Notes: generated from the sequence alone by a model not told the origin. 64,000 nt of DNA from Amblyomma americanum (GCF_052857255.1 NC_135505.1:65646149-65710148); one strand, 5' to 3'. Numbered from the stretch's first letter, positions 11,595-23,287 are shown. Made by a program: numbers and translations.

Positions 11595-13560
11595 GAGCAT
11601 TTATTTCACCAACTAAGTGTACAGGTGGTGAAAAAGGGCGGCGGAGAAAAAGCTGCAAGTTTCGCAGCATGACAAAAGCCCCGTACGCCCCTCAAGCAGC
11701 GACAGGCTATAGTACATGTAAAAAAAAAAAACGTGCATGCACACACACTGATAACAAAAAAAAAAACATGTAATCGATGCTGATCAAGAGTTACAAAGAC
11801 AGAAATACCACTCAGATCTGTCATTTGTGATAACATATGTTGAACAGAAAACTCTGTCGTAATAGCACATGGTTATCAAATATGTAAATCTTGGAAGGCA
11901 GATGCATGCAGTGCACAAGAGAGACAGAAAAACACGATTGCACTTGTAATTGAATATTTCATTCATTTTTGTCTATTAAAATGTGATGCATATTACGTAC
12001 AAGAATAATTCTGTTAGGCGCCCATTATTGAGTGTAAATACATTGATACCTAGTTGATCAAAGTAGTTTATTAGTTTATGTAGAGTACAACTTCCCCGTT
12101 GCTGACCGCACTCTGTGCGTGAGAATGGTATTTGCCATGGGGGTTGGTCTAAGTGGGTACACGTAGTGGGAGCGTTTGAGGTTGGCATTTGGTAAAATGA
12201 GTCCAGTTTTCCATGGACTGCACTTTTATAGCATCTTAGTAGTTTGTTATTATACACGTCTCCCACTTTAAGCATTTTAAGTGTCTGAAAAAATCCTTGC
12301 GTATGTTCAAGAAAATGTGCATTTGTATGGCTCGTACTGCTTTCTTTTGTAAAATAGTCAATTTATGCAGGTTTTGGGACGTCGTATTTCCCCAAACTGA
12401 CACACAATAACAGAGATGAGAATGGAAAGGAGAATGGTATATGAGTTTTTTTAAGGCGACAGGAAGTGAATGCCGGGTTCTGTTAAGCACGCCAACTGAT
12501 TTGCGAATTTTTGTACACATAGCGTTAATATGTTCATTCCAGGACATGTTTTCTGAGAAAATTACTCCTAAAGTTTTAACGTGTTTTTCGACTGTGATTG
12601 AGTAGGGGCCTAAAGTCATGTTTCCAGTCACTTTTGTTTGAGACCCTGCTGCACGAAAAAGAACACATTTTGTTTTAGATTCATTTAGTACTAGGTTATT
12701 CTTTACAGACCAATCTTGAAGGCTACAACACGGAGAGCTTGTCTGTCTTAAAATGCTTCCCAAATACTTTCCTTCCACGTATATGGTGCAATCGTCTGCA
12801 TAGATAAAGAACTTACAGGTATTACTGATTGCTACAATATCACTTATATAATAAAGAAAAAATACCGGGCCAAGGATGCTACCTCGCGGCACACCAGATT
12901 TTATCGGTCGGTTACTCGATTTCTCTTCATGTATTTGGACAAACTGTCTCTGTCTGCTTGAATAAGACTTAATTAAGTTTAATGATGTCCCACGGAAACC
13001 GTAGGACTCGAGTTTACAAAGAAGTAGTTTATGATTTACGCAATCAAAAGCCTTGCTGAAATCTAAAAATACACCTAGCGTCATGAGTCTTTTTTTTAAA
13101 TTTTCTAGGATCATGTCTTTTCGTAGCAAGAGAGGAATATCAGTAGAGCGTTTTTTTCTAAATACATACTGACAGTCAGTAATTAGGTCATGTTTTTACG
13201 AAAAACTGTCTATACGGACATTAATTATTTTTTCCAGGCCTTAAAAAAATATGGGCAATATAGATATTAGGCGATAGTTTGTTAGGCTGTTTTTATCACC
13301 TCCTTTATGAATAACGACTACCTTCGCTATTTGCATCTGTTCCGGAAAAAAACCAGTGGAAAGGGCAGCATTCAAAATGTGTTAACACAGGCGAAATTAA
13401 ATCTATTACATATTTCACTTGCCCAATTTCTATGCCATCCGCATCTTGGAAATGGCTGTTTTTGAAGCCATTAAAAATTTTACAGACTTCATGAATGGAA
13501 GTGGGTGCAAAGAATATTGATTGTTGATTATTGATTCTTGACGCTCCCAATCTTCATTCT
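11542..13560 (-). mobile_element. CR1-like LINE, 5'-truncated, antisense
   Basis: Minus-strand LINE whose 3' end carries a (TTGA)n tail (11542-11594 on the plus strand). RT blocks read in order along the minus strand: N-terminal RT (13550-13305, TSIHEVCKIFNGFKNSHFQDADGI), GVFLDFSKAFDCVNH, GVPRGSILGP, YADDCTIY, KTLGVIFSENMSWNEHI (13129-12236), then the C-terminal domain (12275-11976). The catalytic pair in YADD is present. The RT frame is broken near 13300 and 12250. Endonuclease and ORF1 are missing. It sits antisense inside intron 1 of the coiled-coil/CCP/Ig gene. Confidence 0.85.
12236..13129 (-). pseudogene. CR1-like LINE reverse transcriptase, palm to thumb
   Basis: The longest open part of the LINE RT, about 297 residues. 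Visible motifs are LDFSKAFDCVNH (motif A, catalytic D), SGVPRGSILGP (motif B), YADDCTIY (motif C) and LGVIFSENMSWNEH (thumb). The N-terminal RT and the C-terminal tail continue in neighbouring frames, which shows frameshift decay. It would copy the element's RNA at the nicked target if whole; this copy is not functional. Confidence 0.85.
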
Positions 13561-13837
13561 CAAATTTGGGAATAAACATCCTGTGAAACGGAATTTTCTG
13601 CTTTCATTCTACAACTCTGCTTCAGTAGACACCCGTGTTTGTTAGGTTATGTGCGTGTTAGGTGTTTCTTGTGGTTCCTGTGCAAAAGATCAAATTTGGA
13701 GAAAATTGATGTCTAAATAAGATTGGCTTCCAAGCGAAAAAAGTAGCTTTGCTCAAGTGTATCGAACATTACTCTTCGTGATAATTCACTTTGATGTGAA
13801 AAAATGGATCAACAAGCTGGGAAAATTATGACCACGC

Positions 13838-14345
13838 ATTTGCGGCTCTAAACATAGAGAATGCCAGATACGACATGACACTACGTTTGTCAAGTGCTCA
13901 ACACGCGCAATTTATGCCGTTCCCATGACGCGTGGAAAGTTTCATGTAGGAGTAATCGACCGTTGCATCAACGATCGAATGGGGGATCATGACCGAAATA
14001 TAGGTCAGTTAAAAGATAAGTGCGTACATTTGGTAGCGCATGTAAGTAAGTGCAGAGGATGCGCGGCTCGTTTAGCTGAGACTAGGATTCTAGGTAAGAG
14101 TGGGAAAGGACTGCGCGTGTTAGCCTGGAAGCATACTATGTTAAGAGATATGGCGGCACTTGCATCTGCACTCCCTCATTGTCGTTTTTGCAGCAGAGGT
14201 AGACTTTTTAGAAGCAGCCAACGTTTCAGTTTTTCATGTCTTGATGCTTGCTTGGGCTTGCTGTTATCTTTCTCGATTGTTCGCTCTCCTCCTTTTCACC
14301 TCTGTCGCTTGCCTTATTTAAGACGGGCCTTCCTTCAGTAAAGTT
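13838..14345 (+). mobile_element. Penelope-like element fragment: GIY-YIG endonuclease end
   Basis: Reading on the plus strand gives IYAVPMTRGKFHVGVIDRCI at 13908-13967, the start of a GIY-YIG nuclease (normally ...VYxIPxxCGKxYxGQTGRC). It is followed by NDRMGDHDRNI, HLVAHVSKCRGCAARLAETR (the CxxC ... R block) and a final Lys-rich helix. This layout is that of the C-terminal endonuclease of Penelope-like retroelements. The RT half is missing. The expected GQTGRC reads GVIDRC, so the active site is damaged. The 3' end reaches a TTTAGTCAACGCTTGTGTC stretch at about 14350. Assignment is by motif order only. Confidence 0.68.
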
Positions 14346-14919
14346 CCGTGTTTAGTCAACGCTTGTGTCTTGTCCTTTCTACTTGTGCGGTTCCATGGTT
14401 TTTTGCTGCTCCTTTTTCTTGGTTCAAAAGGCACCAACTAGAACAAAAAGTAGTTTTACTGAAAAAAGGCCCTCAGTATAAAATTACACTAAAAAATGCG
14501 CGCTGACGCATGAATTTTCTGGTCAGCAGTTTAGCCCATTTGGCAAAGTAAATTTACCGTCGGTCAGCCTCACAAAACCAAAGGGCAGCATACTGGTAAG
14601 GCACCAAAAAACGAAAAGTGGTCGGCTCGGGCAATGGAGCTTTCTTGAAAATAAGCATCGCATTCTGAATATTTTGAGTGTACGAATGCCTTGTAGCTCG
14701 CTACAAATGAAATTGCAGGACTCAATTGAAGACAGCGACAGTTTTGAAGAATGAGAAAATCTGGTACACTCAGAGCCCTGCTACTGGCGTGTTTGCCATA
14801 ATTCAGCACCAAGATGGTCAACCCGCAGAATCGATGCTTCCAGACGAACCTCTTCAGCATGATTAATTTCATAACACGCTATAAAAAAGACAATATTTGA
14901 GATCGCGATTATTACCCTA
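14346..14919. other. Intron 1 spacer, nothing recognised
   Basis: AT-rich sequence following the Penelope-like fragment. An open frame at 14570-14872 on the minus strand has no recognisable features. Confidence 0.5.
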
Positions 14920-15335
14920 CCGTGTTCCTTATTCATTCTGCGAAACAAGCACTCGAACTCCGGAGGCCGTCCGCATGTGTTGTGATTTACCGTTTCTTGT
15001 TACGGCTTGATAGTTCGCCTTTTCAGCAGCGCTGCACTGTACTTCGACGTGCTGTTTCGTCGTCGTACTGTTTTTTCTCCGTGCACTTCTGTCGTTGTGC
15101 TGTTTTTCGCTGCGCTGTTTTGTCGTTGTGCCGTTTTGTCTGGTGTGATATTGAGACACGCGCTGTTTTTCGCTGTGCTGTTCTGTCACCATGCTGTTCT
15201 TTCCCTGTGCCGTTCTGTCGCTCTGCTGTTTGCCCCCTGTGCTGTTTTGTGTGCGGTGTTTTGATCCATGCTGTCTTATCGCGTGCTGTTCTTTCATGGC
15301 GGCCTAGTATAGCTTGGTCCAGATCGGTCTCACCA
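14920..15335 (-). repeat. Minisatellite-bearing dispersed element, copy 2 (inverted)
   Basis: The reverse-oriented partner of 10225-10685. On the plus strand the array reads as units of about 16 bp such as GTGCTGTTTTGTCGTT (15030-15295). Its edge CGAAGTACAGTGCAGC is followed by the conserved flank (14925-15020), which in reverse complement contains AACGGTAAATCACAACACAT. Copy 1 has AACGGTAAACCACCACACAT at the matching place. Both copies also share GAAAGAACAGCAC at the other array edge. The array units differ between the copies, so the arrays have diverged separately. Confidence 0.7.
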
Positions 15336-16225
15336 TCTTTTTGGCTAAAACTGGAGAAGTCCAAGCAAGAAGCATTCCTGTCGCGTTAGTCTCAAAGTTG
15401 TGCAACGTTTAGAATTTTGACAAAATCATTTTTTCTCTCTATAAAGGGGTATGCGCGCAAAATTTTCGACACAATAAATCCTTATGATTTGTTTATTGGG
15501 CCTAAGGAGATAACTTTTAGCATGTTCCTGTCGCAGGCGTTCAGTGGAACGTAACTTAATATGCAAACGTTGTCCGAAGCCACGCTGGGCATTTCCATTC
15601 ACATCGACGGATGTCAAGGTGCGATTGCTCTAATTATTGTCACGTAGCTGAAGCCTGACCTGATTCACAGAAACAGCCAGTGCATGACGGCGACGCCAAG
15701 CCACCAAGCATGTGCTACTCCAGATTGGCGGCTCGAACCTGATGCAGATGTGCACTACAGCTCTAGCGCCGACCGCTACCGAAACAGCGGGTAAAAAATC
15801 CTTGGTAATTAACTATCCACACTGGGCACTGGTATACTCAGCTTATTTTCGCGATTATTGGTGTTCTAGGATTTTTTGAAGCAAAAAAATGAGCACACAA
15901 ATGTATTGTTCCCGTATCTTTTTACACTCAAAATACAAAACTTAAATACCGCGAATATTTTTTTTTCCAGCCAGAAACATTATTCTTCTTATTGTACTGA
16001 GACGTAATGCTTCATTCGCCTGATTTACATAAACGTTATTTGTCTAAACTTGAATCCACCGTTCTCTAAACCAACAAAATGTTTTACTCCTTTTCAAGCC
16101 GCCAAATTTGGGACCTTCGTCAGGGTTTGGGGTTGAAACCATGAGTAGAGTGGTTCTTTTACGTCAATATGAGCACATGCGTCAAGAAAAGATAGATATC
16201 CCATTAACCAGGGAAGCTCATGCAG
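15336..16225. other. End of intron 1, no gene seen
   Basis: Mostly AT-rich. The stretch 16108-16225 is open in the exon 2 frame but its residues do not look like part of the CCP domain; the proposed acceptor is the CAG at 16223-16225. Confidence 0.5.
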
Positions 16226-16486
16226 ATGACAGCAGCGGATGTCCAGGGCTGAATGTGCTGGCAGCGGACGATCGCCTAGTTATGTCCACGAACCCTGGAG
16301 GCAGGTTCAGTGCTCCGAACCTACCAAGCGATAGGATGCCCCTGGGGGCAGTCGTACGCTTCCACTGTATGCCGGCGGGAACATACCGGCTTGTCGGGGC
16401 ACGCCAGCTGACGTGCCTCGGAACGAAGCGTTGGTCAAGCCCACCGCCAACGTGCGAACCGCTGCCGACTCTCGAGCAGCCGCTGG
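16226..16486 (+). CDS. Exon 2: first CCP/sushi domain
   Basis: This exon encodes one complete CCP (sushi) module with four Cys in the usual order: C in SSGCPGLN, C in VVRFHC, C in RQLTC, C in PPPTCE, plus the conserved W in TKRWSSPPP. It begins in phase 1 after CAG at 16225 (the g of exon 1 plus AT gives Asp) and ends in phase 1 before GTAAGT at 16487, the usual symmetric 1-1 layout of CCP exons. The polypyrimidine tract before the acceptor is weak, so the exact start could shift. CCP modules mediate extracellular protein binding. Confidence 0.82.
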
Positions 16487-19155
16487 GTAAGTGTCAGCAC
16501 ATGGCTGCATTTGCTCTTGTGTTTTACCTAACAACTCTCTTTCCCGCGCGTTAATGTGGACTGATGTTAGGTGCTCTCAAATTGCATTGTGTTCGAATGC
16601 TTCCCGAAAAAGAGAAGAAAAACTGGAATAAAGGTCTAGAGACAAGGATTTTAGAAAAACCTTAGGGTTAATTTATGCCCTTGATTTGAATAAGAACCAG
16701 ATTTTCGAGAAAGAAATCGCATGCAAGCGTACAGTGTCGCGTAGAATTTGATACGCTTAGTATATTAAAAAATGGTTGGAAATTTCTGACACATTGAAAC
16801 GCAAGCTTAAAGGCTCCGTTTGCAAATCATTTCGGCAATATTTGTTACTTCACAGTTACCAGCCACAAAGCTTCTGTTATTTTTTGTCACCGTTTATAGC
16901 TTCTCAGAAAGCACTCAAATAAGCCATTGTGCCGTTCCCAACCACCAAGAACAGGTACTTCCTTTATTCAGAGCGACAGAGTGACCTTGTCTCTTACACC
17001 CCTGTGAAAAGCAGTCAAGGGTACTCTTTTCCACGAGCTACAAATGTCCTTCTCCTCACCTGCCACTGCCTCCTGCTGGTTTCCACCGCAGGATTTTCTT
17101 GCCAGCGCCGGTCTTTAGTAAGATGTGGCACACATAGAACAGAAAAATGTCTTTTTTTCATTTAACGCAGGTTTTCTCTCCAAACCAACGAATAAACCGA
17201 GAGGGCCTTTAATAACCCTGCCAATAATATTCAGCTTCAGAGTCTAACTGATCACTTGGACGCCAGAGCGCTGCTATATCTTAATACTGCGGAACGTCAT
17301 TTCGGGTTTTTGCACCTTGCAGCAATGATCACGTAAAGGTGTTGTTTAGGGGGCTGGCAGTTTTTCCAGCTTATCTGTCTTTTATAGATTACAAAAGATC
17401 GCTGCAAAGCTATCAACCTTTTCAAGTATTTGCTGAGTGGTTAGTCGCTTTCATATTGTTCATCCTAGAATAGTCTATAGTGTCGTGCGGTAAATTATAT
17501 GGCGTGGTTTCTGCTGAGCCTGATGAAGTAAAGCCCCAACTTACTTGTAAAACAAGCAGCGCTGACCAGGCGTGTTTAAGGAGCTTGCCATTAGGACACT
17601 GCCGACTTACTATTCTTCGTTCTCAGCATAGCCTTTCAAGTGGCAAATTACCGGGTTTTATCAAGAGAATAACAGGCCGTGACGCAGACAGCAACTGAAA
17701 CCGCAAAATACTTCAGCCAGTTATTTGAACTGGAGTCGGTATGTCATTTCGAGATTATAAACAGTCCTGCAGCCCAGAACTAAAGACCAATACGTTTGCC
17801 TCATGGGGCGTTCTTGAGCACTTTTTCTCAGTCATCGGGTAGAGATGAAGATCCTCGCTGTTTCTAGTTGCTTTCAAAGGCTGTTTTTCTTAACGATTCT
17901 CTGCCACCTCTATGGAATGCACGAACTTGTCAATTCAGCAATCGCAATACGCTCAGCAGAAGACAGCACTATGGTGACTGACCCCCCCTCATTGACATAT
18001 TACATGCAATTTTCGGCAAAACATTCCCCTTGTTCAGCGATGACGGCAGCGAGGTTTACAGAGCCGCTTTTGCTGGACCCAAACCTATTGGCAAAGCAGC
18101 TGACAGGACGAGAAGGAATTTGGGACGGGGGGGTCGGAGGGTGGTGTGATGTCGTCCCGTCGACCACAACTTCATACATGGTGCTTCTGTATTTGGACAG
18201 ACCTCAAGAACGAAGAGAGACGTGTTCCAGAATATATGCTTTCTAGGCAACGACGTCGCTATTATGTAATTGGCAGTGACCAAGCAGGGGTATAATGTAT
18301 ATGATATGATATAGAGCGAATTTACCGACACGACAGCGGCGTCATGATAACACGTTGATGGCATTGGCCTGAGGGCCTGTTCTTAGGGACTGTTGCCGTT
18401 TCGTCCATGAGGTGTATCAGAATACAGGGTTATCAGCATCAGATGCCTGCCACAGCGTGGGAAGATATTCTAACCACCTCACTGAAGGGGGAATTCTGGA
18501 TCCTGAAGTGCCGTCTTGCTTTTCATAGTTCAAATGTCTCCTCCGAATGCTTTTCACTTTCAAGCTAGAGCTCAGAGCAAGAAATGAACAAACGGTTTAC
18601 CGAAACAATGAAAGAAACGACTCAGCTCATCGTTAAATGTGTTTCTCGGCATTCCTGCAGAAGATATCGTTCGATTTATTTCTACTACCATGACACTGTT
18701 GGCGAGGCAATCGTCCAATGACAGTAATTTTCTGAATATACTTTGTGTAGAGAATTTCAATTATAATTTAATCTGTGATATCACCCGACAAAAACCGTTT
18801 GCTTCAAAAGAACGTCCCTACTCTCATATTTATTTTTCTTCTTGCTGACTTTTTTACGCGTGTCTAGATAAGAGAGAGATAGCCGCGTCCCGTTTGGTAA
18901 GAAAGGCACCTGAAGAACCAAGACTGATGGTTTCAGCCCGGTGGAAATAAAAAAGGCACTAAAATCGTAACGTAAGGGCGGTCCTTAATGCTAGTGATGG
19001 GTGCTCATTTTTGTCATACCCGCGATTTAAACTTCAGAAAGGGCATCTGTGCATGCTACTCAAGTAATGATTTTCACTCTACCTTCATAGTTCGAAACAG
19101 CATGTTCTCTGGTCTTCCATAAAAAAATGACTCCTCCGCTTTTACGAATTCCCAG
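16487..19155. other. Intron 2, no gene seen
   Basis: A 2.7 kb intron of the coiled-coil/CCP/Ig gene, bounded by GTAAGT and TTCCCAG. Open frames inside (17480-17698, 17845-18246) are short and without recognisable domains. No transposon edges are identified. Confidence 0.6.
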
Positions 19156-19491
19156 GCAACAGTTCCGATGTAGCTGTGCCGTCCATCGTCCACGACGGCC
19201 TAGTGGATGACGAGTGGGCTTCCGCTGATGACGAGGGCCGGCTCGTCGTGCGGCCGGGAAGGAGGCTGCGCTTGAAGTGCCTCTACCCGGCGCAAAAGGG
19301 AACAGTGTTTTGGCTGCACAACAATACCGATCCCCGTGATGCTTCCTTCGAGTTGGTCAGAGAACGGCCTGATGACAACAAATTCCATGCATACCAAATG
19401 GAAATCGGCAGCGCAACACCCGATCACTCGGGCACGTACAGCTGCGAGACGGAGGATGGCAAGCGACATTCCCTCAGCATCATGGTAGCAG
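19156..19491 (+). CDS. Exon 3: immunoglobulin-like domain
   Basis: Starts in phase 1 after TTCCCAG (19155); the last g of exon 2 plus GC restores a Gly codon. It ends in phase 1 before GTGAAG at 19492. The domain opens with VPSIVHDGLVDDEW, then RPGRRLRLKCLYP (B-strand Cys), TVFWLHNN (core Trp), and DHSGTYSCETEDG (F-strand Tyr-x-Cys). The VHDG...DDEW start and an Ig domain next to CCP modules recall Hikaru genki-type secreted proteins of arthropods, which act in the synaptic cleft. That name is inferred from architecture and remembered motifs and not tested by alignment. Confidence 0.82.
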
Positions 19492-21589
19492 GTGAAGGAA
19501 GTTGAAATGTATGAATTCAGAAACAAAACTGCCTAAAGATAGTGGCCGCGTATGCATTTTCCCACTGCAGCGCTTTTACCCATTGGAAACATCCCATAAA
19601 CACGGAAACCAGTCACCACATTCATTTCGCCATAAGATCAAATTCGGAGGTTTTTCGAACACTTGATGTTGATAGTCACGTAAGAGTATTTACAGTGTCC
19701 TCTCTCCCATAGAAATCGATTTCAATATACGGCATGAAACCAGTTTAATACTAGGAAAACACCAAAGCAAAACCCAAACTCAGTTTGTGGCCGGTGGCTA
19801 AGGATCAAGTGATGCTGTTTTGACGTCACAAGCGTTTCCATAGAAACAGTCGTATATGCGTTGGCCAATTACGTTCATAGTTTAGCAAGAAAGGAACGAG
19901 ACAAAACGAGACACAGGACCATAACAAGGCAGACACTCACTTCACACAAACACATAAGCGCGCACTCCCCCTTACCGAAGTTTCGAACTTACAATTGACA
20001 TATTTTTGGCTCACCCACGTACGTAATATCATTTTCTAGAACTAATCAAAGTCAAGTCGTCTTTCAGCGTCCGTAACGAAACAACAATCTCTTTACGTCA
20101 AAAGCACATATGTGACTCTTATAGAAGAGTGCTTCATCATTCTTTATTTTGCTTGGTAAATTTTAATAATTTAGATTTCACCTGCGCTAGCGCAAAATAA
20201 TGGTTGATGACATGGTTGAGCCACAAATCAGTCAGCTGTAAGTAGCGCGATATTGTGTGTCCCTTCTCATCTGTCTCATTTGCCGCTGATTTTTTTATTA
20301 ACGTAATATAACCCTCACAGTTTGTTAGTGCAGCATCCAGCAGTTATTAACGTGTGGAGAAAGCTGTGCCTCCAGAATGTAGAGTTCTTTCCTAGAGGTC
20401 ATCCAAACTAAGTTTCCTAAACCACAAAATTTTGAAAATATTTTTTTCGCTTGAATGAAATTTAGCACGTCTGCCAAGCATGGTGCAAGTAATCAGGAAC
20501 AATAAAAAAACAAACAGGCCAAACTTTAATGCAATAACACGAACTCTACATACACCCGGAGCTCCCATTCAAGGCAATGCGATGTATGCATTATACCACT
20601 CAGAATGATAAATGCGTCTTACGTAAAAGTTGCAAAAAGAAGAATGTATATGTAAAAGGCAATAAGTAACCATGTAAGCAGACGACGTAAATATTTCCTT
20701 TAATTAAAAATTGGTTTCGACAATGCATGACAAATGAAAACCTGCCGAAAATATTCCGAGTTTCTTTATTATAAAGTGACTGCACAAATTTTTCATTGGC
20801 ATGCCGGAGTAGGAATTGATAATAAACACAAATTTCGAATTGTTTCCAGCCGATAGCTACACAGTTTGCTGCTGAAACGCTCAGAGCGCGTCTAGTAAAC
20901 AGGATAAGTGCATAAACAGCATATTAACACCTTTTTTATTTATTAATGAAGACTAAACATCTAAGGGTACCTTGTCAAAGCTCAACCAGAGTGCCGAAGT
21001 TTGATCATTTCAGAAATCATTTAAAATTATCTTGAATGACAGTTCCCGGCTGCTCTCAGTTCTAGAATTTAATTACTGTGTAGTGAAGTCATCTTACAAA
21101 TTCTTGCATCAAAGACAGCCTTCATTCAGCGAAGGATCCCCTCCTCATCAGCTGCAACAAGCCCACTGAGGTAACTGCTGGTTTCAACCAATGAAGTTCT
21201 GTAAAGCATCAGGAGGAATACAAACGAAGCGCCCAACTTTGTTCTTATAATTAAAAGTTCTTGCATCTTGTGTCAAGTTTTACACGTGTCTCCGATAATG
21301 TACAGAAGTTTGAATTATGTCATAATAGTTTGGTGCCTAATATTGCAAGAAACATTGTAACACCAGCGGAAAGCACAACAAAATGCATACTTAACAAAAC
21401 GTGTGAAGTTCCAGGTAAGAAATTTTCTTAAGCCGCGCAAGAATATGCGGTTCCCGAGCAAATGTAGCGCACGTGCCATTAGAAAATGTTTATTGCAGCC
21501 ATTTTAATTACGTATCCATACATCGGCTTTAACCGCATGACATTCGTGACCTCCAAGTTCTTTGTGTGTGGCTGCTGAGGATTAAGAAG
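19492..21589. other. Intron 3, first part; no gene seen
   Basis: AT-rich intron sequence. A run near 19885-19990 (GAGACACAGGACC and neighbours) resembles words at Penelope element ends but is too weak to call. The inverted-repeat element at 21600-22073 lies just after this part. Confidence 0.5.
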
Positions 21590-21599
21590 GTCTTTCATA

Positions 21600-22073
21600 A
21601 TGTTCCTGTATATTCTCCCGCAGGGAGCAGAGTTGCGCGTAGGTCCGCCGTTTTGTTCCAAGCTCTGCGGGAAAGCTGCTTCTCGTGTGGCAGGAGCCTC
21701 ACGAGAAGGCTGTTTAGAGGCACCCCTCCTCGTTCCTGTGGGGACTTCACAATACCCCCTCAGTCGGAGAACAATGCAGACAGCACTCAAGATGGGTAGC
21801 CTCTGGCCGCATCCTAGTCCAGGTGGGGCCTTCACAATACCCTACCGTCGGATAGCAAACCAGACTGTGCTCAAGATAGTAGGGGCTGTCCCCTTGTGTA
21901 GTGTTCTTGTCGGAGCATATACAGCAACATTACTCCTGTGAAGTCAGCTTCCCCGCGGAAAGTTGAACACTTGACGTCACGAAAATTATGTGATCGCCTC
22001 TCGGCGAATGGCGTTCGGAGCGGCAAGGGAAAACAGACGCGCAACTCTGCTCCCTGCGGGAGCAGGAACAGTA
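21600..22073. mobile_element. Non-autonomous DNA transposon (MITE-like) with 26 bp inverted ends and ~10 bp target duplication
   Basis: The ends 21615-21640 and 22037-22062 are perfect reverse complements over 26 bp (starting CTCCCGCAGGGAGCAGAG). Outside them a second inverted word, TGTTCCTG (21601-21608) and CAGGAACA (22063-22070), extends the terminal repeats. The flanks 21590-21599 and 22074-22083 are both GTCTTTCATA. A 9-10 bp duplication with long inverted ends points towards a Mutator-like (MULE) family, but other superfamilies are possible. It encodes no protein. Inside are two imperfect copies of about 75 bp (from CTTCACAATACCC at about 21746 and 21830). It ends about 150 bp before the terminal exon of the gene. 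Confidence 0.82.
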
Positions 22074-22230
22074 GTCTTTCATATCTGCGGTTTCGGTTCC
22101 TATGATGGTGGCTTTGCCTTGTTTTCTGACCGTACGCATAGCTTTGAGTCCATAGAAGAGTGTTTATGGCTTATTCTACCTCTGTGCTTTAGAGTACTCC
22201 AAATATGCGTGATGCTTCATGTGGTTCCAG

Positions 22231-22415
22231 ATGTGACCTGCGAGAAACCCAAGAGTCGTCTTAACGGAGAGCTGGAAGTGACCTCTCCGGGGCCAATTTC
22301 TGTGGGAAAAAAGGTTCAGTTCCTTTGTGACATGGGGTATAACCTGACTGGATCGGAAGAGATCATCTGTCTTGGCAGCGGGCGTTGGTCGATACAGCCA
22401 CCCACGTGCGAGTAG
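22231..22415 (+). CDS. Exon 4: terminal CCP/sushi domain
   Basis: Starts after GTTCCAG (22230) in phase 1; the g of exon 3 plus AT gives Asp, then VTCEKPKSRL. It holds a complete CCP module: C in DVTCE, C in VQFLCDMGYNL, C in EEIICLG, C in QPPTCE, with W in GRWSI. The stop TAG (22413-22415) follows the last CCP residue directly, so the protein ends with the domain. The 3' UTR is short, with AATAAA at 22550. Confidence 0.82.
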
Positions 22416-22549
22416 ATCGGTTAGTAAAGATGGCATCGTACAGGAAGCGAAACCAAGACCTCAGTGTTTGTGACCTCGGTCGCGCACAAGTTTTTCTTAT
22501 CAAAGTTTGCTTTCATGTTGGCAGTAAATATATTTAAAAATATTTCAAC

Positions 22550-22555
22550 AATAAA
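22550..22555 (+). terminator. Polyadenylation signal AATAAA
   Basis: Canonical AATAAA 135 bases after the stop codon of the CCP/Ig gene, in an AT-rich 3' UTR. A likely 3' end of the transcript. Confidence 0.6.
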
Positions 22556-22899
22556 ACACTAGTGATGCTATGGATTTTGCAAACTGCTGCATATAGCTTA
22601 ACACTTACCCATTCATTTGCGAAACAATAGATAGAATTTGCGATATACCTACAAACAATACAGTACGTTGTCATTCACACCGTATAAACATATTTCATGG
22701 TGAAAAAGCACAGTGCTTTATTGGAGTTACTGTGGTTCTACGAAACGCTTACATTTCTGCGTCTGTGCAGCAGGGTGTGACAGATACAAGCGACAGCTTC
22801 TTTGATCTACCCTGATAGAAAGACATGGAAGCGCAGTACCGTTATTGTCAAGGTACACATAATTGTAACTTCTGGTCTTAACTACCCGAACTTGCGCTT

Positions 22900-23075
22900 G
22901 GAATGATGTGGTATGAGAGGGCTCAGGAACATCTGAGGCCACCTTGAGCTGATTGGTCGGTGTCGCGAAGCGCACGTACGTTTTTGTACTTTTCTTCCAT
23001 CGGAAAATGGCCACCATAGTTGGGATCGAACCCGCGAAATCGGGGTCAGCAGCCGAGGAACAACACAAAAAAAGC
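22900..23075 (-). mobile_element. tRNA-derived SINE, antisense, degenerate
   Basis: The reverse complement has a B-box-like GCGGGTTCGATCCC (23025-23038 region) preceded by CTGCTGACCCCGATT and followed by TGGTGGCCATTTTCCGATGG, the head-to-body transition of the tRNA-type SINEs in this window. The body does not match the 43200 family well, so it may be another subfamily. Confidence 0.55.
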
Positions 23076-23287
23076 GAATTGTCGACGTGCGGAAGTAATA
23101 GGATACAAGCTATAAGCTTGACAAAAAGAAGCACTAACAAGAAGCCCTAACAAATAACTGGTAAAAATTGGATGTAAAACATGTACTACACCGCGGCGGT
23201 GTGGTGTACTCAGAAAGAACTTACGATGCTTAAAATTTATCACAATGTTATATGCGCACGTGCTGAAATACAGGGAAGCATTTAACC

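Noticed and set aside
13925..14341. Host GIY-YIG nuclease gene
   Set aside because: The domain is incomplete, its active-site motif is altered and the context fits a Penelope-like element fragment.
17845..18246. Open frame with an apparent signal peptide in intron 2
   Set aside because: The N-terminus is hydrophobic, but no domain, conserved Cys pattern or promoter is seen and low-complexity G runs follow.
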